Source: Chitinophagaceae bacterium (lineage in GTDB: Bacteria; Bacteroidota; Bacteroidia; Chitinophagales; Chitinophagaceae). Taken from it: 8,005 bases of DNA. Where the stretch lies: the NCBI GenBank assembly GCA_947468255.1, contig CANIMM010000133.1, forward strand, positions 1 through 8,005. Reading direction: 5' to 3'. The translations under genes were made by a program, and so were the position numbers. Positions 1 to 6,718 of this stretch are shown here, piece after piece; the stretch's first letter is position 1; each line of letters starts with the position of its first letter. Below the pieces are notes generated by a model, which was not told where the DNA came from, searched no databases, and was given only the letters and a program-made list of their open reading frames with translations.

Positions 1-183
1 GTTATGGTCCACATTAACCTTACCTACATTTACAATACCATCATAATCTATTGAAAGTTCTTCAATTACTGGACCAATCGCACGACAAGGGCCACACCAT
101 TCTGCCCAAAAATCGATTAATGTTAATTTATCAGAGTCTAATACCAGTGATTTGAAATTTGCGTCGGTGAATTCTTGTGCCAT
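1..183 (-). CDS. trxA: Thioredoxin, N-terminal 61 residues (runs off left edge)
   Basis: General cytoplasmic thiol-disulfide reductase that is normally recycled by thioredoxin reductase. Reading leftward from the ATG at 181-183, the protein begins MAQEFTDANFKSLVL and carries the core signature FWAEWCGPCRAIGP. The redox-active WCGPC is at residues 29-33 (bases 85-99), with Cys30 and Cys33 as the catalytic pair, preceded by the usual beta strand (TLIDFWA) and followed by the helix GPVIEELS. Thioredoxins of this type are about 105 residues, so roughly the C-terminal 40%, including the cis-Pro loop, lies outside the window. No signal peptide or lipobox is present, which argues for a cytoplasmic TrxA rather than an exported TlpA/ResA-like protein. 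It lies downstream of dnaE on the same strand; the 189-base gap and a candidate promoter suggest at least some independent transcription. Confidence 0.95.
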   Translation of the reverse strand, partial: MAQEFTDANFKSLVLDSDKLTLIDFWAEWCGPCRAIGPVIEELSIDYDGIVNVGKVNVDHN

Positions 184-216
184 AAGTATATTTTAATTAT
201 TTGATTTTTATACCTA

Positions 217-224
217 CAAAAATA
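217..224 (-). promoter_or_regulatory. Candidate trxA promoter, Bacteroidetes -7 element
   Basis: On the minus strand this reads TATTTTTG, an exact match to the Bacteroidetes -7 consensus TAnnTTTG. It lies 33 bases upstream of the trxA ATG, so transcription would start near 210 and leave a leader of about 25-30 bases. No convincing TTTG-type -33 element is seen at the usual spacing. The region is very AT-rich, so a chance match is possible. Confidence 0.4.
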
Positions 225-248
225 CATCCAAATATTTAAAGGTGTAGC

Positions 249-322
249 ATTGACATATTCACAATCTAATTGACAGTGTTAATATGTTGTTTTGCCATTA
301 TATCCTTGTTTGGGTATTGACA
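249..322. repeat. Three direct copies of ATTGACA between dnaE and trxA
   Basis: The heptamer ATTGACA occurs at 249-255, 269-275 and 316-322, giving start-to-start spacings of 20 and 47 bases. The middle copy is part of an imperfect 13-base dyad at 270-282, TTGACA-G-TGTTAA, with 5 of 6 pairs matching. The array lies just upstream of the candidate trxA promoter as read on the minus strand, so it could be a regulator-binding site. This is inference from position and repetition only; no known operator was recognised. Confidence 0.4.
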
Positions 323-372
323 AAAGGGCTTGCAATAAATGCATTGTGAAATATTGATATATGAATACGGTA

Positions 373-3300
373 CTAGCCGGTGATAACATTTACCTCTATA
401 TCCTTATTTTCATTTAAAAATACCGCCATGTCGTCATTCATTGTAAACCCCGATTCTAAACTATACATCCCTACTTTATAATTATTTCTAATATCAACAA
501 TATTAAACTTGAGACTCGTTTTTCCAGGGTGCTCCTTGACATTGTTTTCTATAAAATTTACAAATTGGGCACTAATAAACTGTGGTTGCACTTCAACAAT
601 GACCTGTTTAGTTAAAGCTGGCTTTACTGTTTCTAACAGATGTATTTTGGATAACTTAAATTCATATTGTTCACTATTGTATCTGGTTTTAAAGCCTCCT
701 TCAATCAGTACAATCAATCCCTTTTCGAGATAGTTAATGTATTTCACATAATCCTCACTCCAAAGCATGAATTCACTTTTACCACTATAATCTTCAATTG
801 AAAGGATCGCAAAATTTTTACCGGTTTTGGTAAGCCTTTGTTGGGCATCTACCACCAGTCCTGCCAACCTAAACTGTCTTCCTGGATTGGAATGTGTGTT
901 GACAGCTGCTTTAAATTCATTGTAGTCGGCCAATTTGCTGATATTATAATGCTTCATTTCAAATTTAAAGTTGTCTAATGGATGTCCACTCATGTACATT
1001 CCAGTAACTTCTTTTTCAAAATCAAGTTGCTCCGCCAATGGCCAAGGTTCGCAGACAGCTAATTTTGGAGGAACGATATCGGGCATTTGCAGATCTCCAA
1101 AAAGGGTATTACTGACACTGGCATTTTGAAATTGAAAAACGCTTCCAAATTTCAAAATCTTTTCAAGACCTTGGTTATCACCAGGGGCTGCATAAAAATA
1201 TTGAGCTCTAGTGATGTCTTTAAAGCAGTCGAAGGCACCAGAGTAAATTAGACTCTCCAAGGATTTTTTATTGGCAGCACGTTGATTGACCCTTTTTGCC
1301 AGGTCAAAGGCAGAGGTAAAATGTCCGTGTTTAGTTCTTTCTTCTATGATATTTTCAATGGCGTTTTCACCCACCCCCTTAAGACCGCTAAATCCAAATC
1401 GAATTTCGCCTTTTTGATTTACGGCAAACCCATTCTGTGATTCATTGATATCAGGGCCAAGCACCGTTAATCCCATTCTCTTACACTCTTCCATAAAGAA
1501 GGTGATTTTATCGATACTACCTGCGTGGTTTAAAACAGCCGCCATGTATTCGCTTGGGTAATGGGCTTTTAAATAAGCGGTTTGATATGCCACAAATGCA
1601 TAACAAGTGGAATGCGATTTATTGAAAGCATATTGAGCAAAGGCTTCCCAATCGGTCCAGATTTTTTCTAGTTTATCTTTTGCATGACCTTTAGCAGTAG
1701 CGCCATTAACAAATTGAACCTTCATTTTATCCAATACAGCAATTTGCTTTTTACCCATTGCCTTTCTGAGTACATCTGCATCTCCTTTACTAAACCCTGC
1801 CAATTTTTGTGACAGAAGCATTACCTGTTCTTGGTATACGGTGATGCCGTAAGTTTCTTTCAGGTATTCCTCCATATCTGGCAAATCATATTCCACCTGC
1901 TTTTTTCCGAGTTTACGGTCAATATATTCAGGAATATAAGCAATAGGACCCGGACGGTACAGGGCATTCATTGCAATAAGATCGGCAAATTTGTCGGGCT
2001 TCAACTCGCGCAAATATTTTTGCATTCCCACACTTTCAAACTGGAAGGTAGCATTGGTATCTCCTTGTTGATAGAGTTTATAAGTCAATTCATCATCCAG
2101 CGGAATATCATCAATGGCAATACTCACATCGTGGAGTTGTTTAATGAGTGATAAAGCAGTTTTAAGAATACTTAACGTTTTTAGTCCTAAGAAGTCCATT
2201 TTGATTACGCCGGCTTCTTCAATAGACCCTCCTTCAATTTGGGTAAGCCATAGTTCAGATTCTTTTGAAGAGGCCACTGGTAAAAGATCTGTTAGATCTT
2301 TCGGTGCAATAATGATAGCTGATGCATGGATACCTGTATTTCTTACAGAGCCTTCCAATATTTCAGCCTCATGTAAAATGGTGCTGTGCAGGTCGGAGCC
2401 TTTGTAAATTTCTCGGAGTTTTTTTACATTTTCAATATCCTCTGGTTGTAATTGCTCTTTTTCTTCCAGTGATTTGGTGCCGTCTTTGGATTCTTTCGTG
2501 GTAAAGGGAGCATGTAATAACCTTTTTAGATTGATACCCGGTTTTTCAGGTACCAATTTGGAAAGCGCCCTGCTTTCGGCTAATGGAAGATCCATTACCC
2601 TTGATACATCTGCAATACTGGATTTGGCAGCCATCGTACCATAGGTGATGATCTGGGCTACCTGACTTTTTCCATATTTCTGTACAACATAGTCGATTAC
2701 TTTTTGCCTACCCTCATCATCAAAATCGGTATCTATATCCGGCATGGATTTACGTTCGGGATTTAAAAACCTTTCAAACAGTAGGTTGTACTTGATTGGA
2801 TCGATATTAGTAATGCCGATACAATATGCCACTACACTTCCTGCAGCCGAACCACGGCCTGGACCAACAAATACACCCATTTCCTTACCAGCAACTATAA
2901 AATCACTGACTATCAGAAAGTAACCGGCAAATCCCATTTCCTTAATAACGCCCAATTCAAAATTGATTCGTTCTTCCGTTTCAGGCGTAAAGATTTTATA
3001 GCGTTCTTTGGCACCCGACCAAGTGAGGTGGGATAAATACTCATCCTGTGATGTAAAGTTGGCTGGAACGACAAAGTGGGGTAATAGAATATCTCTCTTT
3101 AAATCCAACAGTTCAACCTTTGAAACAATTTCATTGGTGTTATCAATGGCCTCGGGTATATCTTCGAAAACCTTGGTCATTTCAGCAGCAGTTTTCAGGT
3201 AAAACTGATCGTTGGGAAAAGCAAAACGCCTATTCTTTACTTGAACATCATCATCTGAAACCTCACTCCATTTTGGGGTTGATTGTTTTTCACCGGTATT

Positions 3301-3993
3301 GATGCATAAAAGAATATCATGCGCATTGGAATCCTTTTGATCAACGTAGTGAGAATCATTACTGGCAATAATTTTAACATTGTATTTTTTGGCAAATTTT
3401 ATTAAAACCAAGTTTACCTTATCTTGATCGGGAATGCCATGCCTTTGCAATTCAATATAAAAGTCTTCCTGGAAAATATTCAACCACCATTTAAACTCAT
3501 TCTCACCTTCTTCTTCCCCCTTTTTTAAAATGGTTTGGGGTACGAGCGCCCCTAGGCAACAGGTGGTGGCTATAAGGCCTTCATGGTATTTATGAATGAG
3601 TTGCTTATCAATACGGGGATATTTTGAATACATTCCTTCAATATATCCTAGGGAGGTAAGTTTTACTAGGTTTTTATACCCAATATCATTTTTTGCAAGT
3701 AAAATCTGGTGATTGCGGGGATCCTTTTCTTCCTTACTAAATGTTTTTCGAGTTCTGTCTGTAGTAATATAAAATTCGCAGCCTACGATTGGCTTAACTT
3801 TTAGGGATTTATCCTCATTGCGATGTTTATAAGCTTCCTTAACGAATTCAAATGCGCCAAACATATTACCATGGTCACTGATAGCAAGCGCTGGCATTTT
3901 ATCATCAATGGCCTTTTGATATAAATTTTTGATTGAAGCTGCTCCGTCCAATAAAGAGAACTGGGTATGAACGTGTAAATGCGAAAAATCCAT
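373..3993 (-). CDS. dnaE: DNA polymerase III alpha subunit (replicative DNA polymerase)
   Basis: Catalytic subunit of the replicative DNA polymerase, working with the beta clamp and clamp loader at the fork. Residues 1 to about 280 form the PHP domain, starting DFSHLHVHTQFSLLDG, with apparent metal ligands H7, H9, D16, H41, E73, H95, C146, D213 and H215. The C-family polymerase core follows: GPGRGSAAGS at 377-386, the catalytic pair D419 and D421 in PDIDTDF, and the third aspartate D600 in KMDFLGL. A charged stretch lies at about 497-530. A helix-hairpin-helix (GLKGVGENAI) is at 870-879, a clamp-binding-like SNTLF at 961-965, and an OB fold at about 1041-1120 (FRLAGLVVDA onward). The length of 1206 aa is normal for DnaE. 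I chose the ATG at 3991-3993 because family homology begins at once there; an in-frame ATG at 4060-4062 would add 23 residues unlike any DnaE N-terminus. No promoter was recognised for it. The stop is TAG. Confidence 0.97.
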   Translation of the reverse strand: MDFSHLHVHTQFSLLDGAASIKNLYQKAIDDKMPALAISDHGNMFGAFEFVKEAYKHRNEDKSLKVKPIVGCEFYITTDRTRKTFSKEEKDPRNHQILLAKNDIGYKNLVKLTSLGYIEGMYSKYPRIDKQLIHKYHEGLIATTCCLGALVPQTILKKGEEEGENEFKWWLNIFQEDFYIELQRHGIPDQDKVNLVLIKFAKKYNVKIIASNDSHYVDQKDSNAHDILLCINTGEKQSTPKWSEVSDDDVQVKNRRFAFPNDQFYLKTAAEMTKVFEDIPEAIDNTNEIVSKVELLDLKRDILLPHFVVPANFTSQDEYLSHLTWSGAKERYKIFTPETEERINFELGVIKEMGFAGYFLIVSDFIVAGKEMGVFVGPGRGSAAGSVVAYCIGITNIDPIKYNLLFERFLNPERKSMPDIDTDFDDEGRQKVIDYVVQKYGKSQVAQIITYGTMAAKSSIADVSRVMDLPLAESRALSKLVPEKPGINLKRLLHAPFTTKESKDGTKSLEEKEQLQPEDIENVKKLREIYKGSDLHSTILHEAEILEGSVRNTGIHASAIIIAPKDLTDLLPVASSKESELWLTQIEGGSIEEAGVIKMDFLGLKTLSILKTALSLIKQLHDVSIAIDDIPLDDELTYKLYQQGDTNATFQFESVGMQKYLRELKPDKFADLIAMNALYRPGPIAYIPEYIDRKLGKKQVEYDLPDMEEYLKETYGITVYQEQVMLLSQKLAGFSKGDADVLRKAMGKKQIAVLDKMKVQFVNGATAKGHAKDKLEKIWTDWEAFAQYAFNKSHSTCYAFVAYQTAYLKAHYPSEYMAAVLNHAGSIDKITFFMEECKRMGLTVLGPDINESQNGFAVNQKGEIRFGFSGLKGVGENAIENIIEERTKHGHFTSAFDLAKRVNQRAANKKSLESLIYSGAFDCFKDITRAQYFYAAPGDNQGLEKILKFGSVFQFQNASVSNTLFGDLQMPDIVPPKLAVCEPWPLAEQLDFEKEVTGMYMSGHPLDNFKFEMKHYNISKLADYNEFKAAVNTHSNPGRQFRLAGLVVDAQQRLTKTGKNFAILSIEDYSGKSEFMLWSEDYVKYINYLEKGLIVLIEGGFKTRYNSEQYEFKLSKIHLLETVKPALTKQVIVEVQPQFISAQFVNFIENNVKEHPGKTSLKFNIVDIRNNYKVGMYSLESGFTMNDDMAVFLNENKDIEVNVITG

Positions 3994-4236
3994 AGGTATG
4001 TAAACTGAAATTGATAACTGATAATTATTGAAATTAGGTAACGGATAAATATTCGAATGCATTGATCATTTATAGAAAAAATGCTGGTATCTACTAACCG
4101 TCACCCAATGATGGTTCATGGTAATCAAGCAAATATCGTACACAATAGAATGCTTCTCTAATTCTTTTTTCCACATGCCAATTCATTGAAAATCAATAAG
4201 TTAAACCTGATTTCCTGCACTTTCATTTTTGAATCT

Positions 4237-4244
4237 TATCTTTG
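4237..4244 (+). promoter_or_regulatory. Candidate promoter (-7 element) for the NlpC/P60 gene
   Basis: TATCTTTG matches the Bacteroidetes -7 consensus TAnnTTTG exactly. A start about 6-8 bases downstream (near 4250) would give a leader of about 140 bases before the ATG at 4391. No good -33 TTTG is visible; T-rich sequence at 4211-4229 is the closest. A -7 match this exact in an intergenic region facing the gene supports the call, but the long leader leaves room for another start site nearer the gene. Confidence 0.5.
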
Positions 4245-4249
4245 CAACC

Positions 4250-4271
4250 GAATTTAAGTAGAATTAAATTC
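4250..4271 (+). repeat. 8-bp perfect inverted repeat at the predicted 5' end of the leader
   Basis: GAATTTAA (4250-4257) and TTAAATTC (4264-4271) are exact reverse complements around a 6-base loop GTAGAA. It begins where transcription from the 4237-4244 element would be expected to start, so it could form a 5'-terminal stem that stabilises the mRNA, or could be a DNA operator dyad. The arms are AT-rich, with one G-C pair, so the stem would be weak. Confidence 0.4.
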
Positions 4272-4353
4272 AATGTTGGTATCGCAGGATGTATAGATTG
4301 GAATTGATTGATAGGGTTTTGAAAGATAAAAAAGGGGCATTGATAACAGAAGG

Positions 4354-4380
4354 TTAAGTTGTACTTACGTGTAAACTTAA
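4354..4380 (+). repeat. Hairpin just upstream of the NlpC/P60 start codon
   Basis: TTAAGTT (4354-4360) and AACTTAA (4374-4380) are perfect 7-base complements. Inside them TAC (4362-4364) can pair with GTA (4371-4373) across a single bulged G, closing a 6-base loop. The structure ends 10 bases before the ATG at 4391 and has no U-tract, so it is not an intrinsic terminator. It could influence ribosome access. Its left arm contains the TAA stop (4355-4357) of the 22-codon leader ORF. Confidence 0.4.
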
Positions 4381-4390
4381 AATTTAACGT

Positions 4391-5104
4391 ATGAAAAACT
4401 TGTTTATTTTAATGTTGGTGATGGGGCTTTTTCCAGGTTCATTTGTGCTTTTATCAGCACAAAATAATGTCAACATGGATAGAGCGTCTGCGCATGATAA
4501 ACATAGTATTTCCCTGAAATTTATTAATGGCATAGAAATTACCCCTCAAGTATTTCCAAATACCACAGCTCCGGTAGACGAGAAAGTGAAATTGTATTCA
4601 ATTGCCAACCCAAATTCAAAAGTATCTTTAGCTTCCCCCGAAAAAAACATTGAAAGCTGCACTCATTTTCAGTTTAAGTTTGCGATGTTAATGGACAGAG
4701 AAGTAGAAAGCATCAAAAATTTACCACTCTTTAGTTTTATAAATGAATGGTGGGCCATTCGTTATCGTTATGGCGGTTCAGATCAAAATGGAATTGACTG
4801 CAGTAGTTTCACTGAAAAATTGTTGTCAAAAGTATATGGTTTTTCTGTTCCCCGTACTTCAACAGATCAATTTTTATTATGCAACAAAGTGGCTACTTCA
4901 AATCTAGTTGAAGGAGATTTGGTTTTCTTTAATACAAGAAGTACCAGAAGAAGAAGAAAGGGTATTACTCACGTAGGTTTATATTTAGGCAATAATTATT
5001 TTGTTCATTCCAGTGTTCAGGATGGGGTTACTATTAGCAGTTTAACGGATGAGTATTACAGTAACAAATTCATTTCTGGAGGAAGAATTTCGAGTACTCG
5101 ATAA
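4391..5104 (+). CDS. Exported NlpC/P60-family cysteine peptidase (probable peptidoglycan hydrolase)
   Basis: Family members cut amide bonds in the peptide stems of peptidoglycan, typically next to D-Glu. The 237-aa protein starts with a clear signal peptide (MKNLFILMLV... to about residue 23, cleavage likely near LSA-QNN), so it acts in the periplasm or outside. Residues 24 to about 110 match no domain I recognise and contain no evident SH3 or LysM repeat. The NlpC/P60 domain spans about 115-232: RYRYGGSDQNGIDCSSF with catalytic Cys137, GDLVFF at 175-180, HVGLYLG with His194, and FVHSS with His206 as the third polar residue, so the triad appears intact. A run of four Arg and a Lys (186-190) precedes the catalytic-His strand. 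The start has no Shine-Dalgarno, only an A/T-rich context. It stands alone, diverging from dnaE and converging on the flippase. Spr/YafL-like enzymes are the nearest type; the exact substrate is unknown. Confidence 0.88.
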   Translation: MKNLFILMLVMGLFPGSFVLLSAQNNVNMDRASAHDKHSISLKFINGIEITPQVFPNTTAPVDEKVKLYSIANPNSKVSLASPEKNIESCTHFQFKFAMLMDREVESIKNLPLFSFINEWWAIRYRYGGSDQNGIDCSSFTEKLLSKVYGFSVPRTSTDQFLLCNKVATSNLVEGDLVFFNTRSTRRRRKGITHVGLYLGNNYFVHSSVQDGVTISSLTDEYYSNKFISGGRISSTR

Positions 5105-5190
5105 GTCATTCATTCAACCAATCGTCTTTTTTACAAAACTTCTCAGATTATATTCAACTTACAGCATTTCATTGTTGGATAAAAATTCTT

Positions 5191-6699
5191 TCAATTCCGT
5201 AAGCCTACTCTTTTTTGAATGGTATTCCAAATAGGTAAAATATCAGCAGATAATTTTAAAAAGATCGTTCCTGAACCATATAAGGCGATGAAGCAGGCAC
5301 TTCTTATCACAAGCCAGATGAATCCATGGTAGCTATCAAAAAGAAAGTAGCAACAATAAAATGAACCTATCCCTAAAATAATGGTGAACAAGGATTGGAG
5401 ACTAAAAGGTTGCATATTGAACTTTTTTTGCAAATACCAGTACCGGATGATATTGTAAATTGTAAAGGAAATAAGGTTGGCAATTGCAGGGCCCATTACA
5501 TCAAAATAATATTTAGTGAGTATATAATTCAATGGAAGGGTAATCGATAATAAGATGATGCCTGTATAAAATTCAAATTTCCACAGTGAAGAAGTGGCAA
5601 TAATCTGGGCATTGACACCCGTGCCCATATCTACGATGCGCATCAAACCTATGAAAAAGAAAACCCATCTAGCATCTAGATAGCCGCTTTGTAAATGAAA
5701 AGTAAAAATACCATCTGCAAAATTCAACCAGATTAAGGAAAACATCCCCACCGCAAATATTAATTGGTTGATGGATGACTGTCGATAAATATTTAGTATC
5801 CTCGCATGATCTTTGTCTTTCCAGGCTTTAGATAGTGCAGCGATAGAGGAGGAGATGATTCCTCGTTGAGGTGCCTGAATCAGGCTAGCCATATTTTGTG
5901 CCAACGAATACACGGCCACTGCCGCCAATCCATTATTGGAAACAGAAGCTAATAAAATGGTATCGAATACACCGGCTACAGCATATACCAATGTGCCGCC
6001 ATAAATAAATTTGACAAGAGTAAGAATTTTTTTTGAAAACCTTTTAGTTACAATACTTACCTTAAAAGTAAAATGTAAATCTCCTTTTTTTACCAGATAT
6101 CCCAATAAAATAATTGCGATGACTAAATAGGTAAAGGAATAAATTTTGATAAAAAGATCAAACTTTCCTAACCAGCCAATAAAAGTGCAAATTATTAAAA
6201 TAGTAGTAAGTCCACGAAATAAAACCTCGCGTAAAAAGTTGGTAAAGATGGATTTTTTTTGTTGCCAAGCATAACTTTCTAAAATACTATACAAAGTAAG
6301 TCCAAGCCCAAAAGGAAATATCCAATAATAATAATTTACAAATTCAGGTGAGTTTTTCCCAAATTTAAAGATAATAAGCTCCTTGAAATACAAGCCACCG
6401 ACTACTACAAAGCAAAAACCAATGAGTGAAACCAATAAAGCCCAGGTCAAAATGTCATTTCGCTTTTTATCTAAATTATCTTGGTAGTAAGGGTAAAACT
6501 TGAAAATATAAGAGGGCATTCCAAGATTGGCAAAGGAAAACATTAGGTTAGCCAATGCTATAAAAATTCCGGTGAGGCCGTATTGCTCCTTGGTAAATCC
6601 ACCTTCCTTAGTAAATAAATAGGTATTAAAAAAGCCAAGGGCAAATCCCACATACACCATCAACGACGAAATAATACTTTGCCTTCTGATTTGGCTCAT
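5191..6699 (-). CDS. Wzx-like polysaccharide/oligosaccharide flippase (integral membrane)
   Basis: Probably moves lipid-linked sugar units across the inner membrane for O-antigen, capsule or exopolysaccharide assembly. The 502-aa protein is strongly hydrophobic, with about 12-14 membrane segments, among them roughly 10-30, 42-62, 83-103, 121-141, 163-178, 183-202, 231-251, 312-328, 344-360, 377-395, 401-420, 434-454 and 459-481. The N-terminal pattern (short basic start, long first helix, then GFTKEQYGLTGIFIALANL) and basic cytoplasmic loops (KKRND, VTKRFSKK, KAWKDKDHAR) fit the MATE/MVF-type polysaccharide biosynthesis family. Lipid II flippase or another exporter of the superfamily is less likely. 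The start ATG at 6697-6699 lies 19 bases after the stop of the M1 peptidase gene, so the two are likely one operon. No glycosyltransferase or Wzy gene is in view, so the sugar substrate cannot be inferred. The coding strand has two A8 tracts. Confidence 0.8.
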   Translation of the reverse strand: MSQIRRQSIISSLMVYVGFALGFFNTYLFTKEGGFTKEQYGLTGIFIALANLMFSFANLGMPSYIFKFYPYYQDNLDKKRNDILTWALLVSLIGFCFVVVGGLYFKELIIFKFGKNSPEFVNYYYWIFPFGLGLTLYSILESYAWQQKKSIFTNFLREVLFRGLTTILIICTFIGWLGKFDLFIKIYSFTYLVIAIILLGYLVKKGDLHFTFKVSIVTKRFSKKILTLVKFIYGGTLVYAVAGVFDTILLASVSNNGLAAVAVYSLAQNMASLIQAPQRGIISSSIAALSKAWKDKDHARILNIYRQSSINQLIFAVGMFSLIWLNFADGIFTFHLQSGYLDARWVFFFIGLMRIVDMGTGVNAQIIATSSLWKFEFYTGIILLSITLPLNYILTKYYFDVMGPAIANLISFTIYNIIRYWYLQKKFNMQPFSLQSLFTIILGIGSFYCCYFLFDSYHGFIWLVIRSACFIALYGSGTIFLKLSADILPIWNTIQKRVGLRN

Positions 6700-6718
6700 A
6701 CAGTTGTTTGATGCTAAA

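Larger units (their letters stand above)
3994..4390. other. Divergent intergenic region between dnaE and the NlpC/P60 gene
   Basis: These roughly 400 bases separate the dnaE start from the start of the rightward gene. The right part holds a Bacteroidetes-type -7 element, two inverted repeats and a short ORF at 4289-4357 (22 codons, MYRLELIDRVLKDKKGALIT then EG), described separately. In the left part (3994-4230) I found no strong gene, RNA or TAnnTTTG element facing dnaE. The in-frame extension of dnaE across 3994-4062 looks untranslated. No tRNA or recognisable riboswitch was seen. Confidence 0.6.

Noticed and set aside
270..322. TTGACA sequences as sigma-70 -35 boxes
   Set aside because: Bacteroidota housekeeping promoters use a TTTG/TAnnTTTG pattern, and no TATAAT-like partner is found at 16-18 bases. 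The copies are better treated as repeats.
328..345. TGCA-ATAAA-TGCA inverted repeat as a dnaE terminator
   Set aside because: The stem is only 4 bp with no U-tract after it on the minus strand; too weak to call.
1831..2504. Plus-strand open frames inside dnaE
   Set aside because: They are shadows of the long, well-conserved dnaE frame, with no domain resemblance or start context of their own.
4060..4080. Promoter for dnaE upstream of its start
   Set aside because: On the minus strand no TAnnTTTG match was found from 4000 to about 4230; near matches have two or more mismatches.
5105..5190. Bidirectional terminator between the convergent NlpC/P60 and flippase genes
   Set aside because: I looked for a GC-rich stem with flanking T or A runs and found only a TTTTTT run at 5127-5132 with no credible stem.
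5049..5234. Plus-strand 61-codon frame at the end of the NlpC/P60 gene
   Set aside because: It overlaps the end of the NlpC/P60 gene in another frame and the end of the convergent flippase gene. Its composition looks non-coding.
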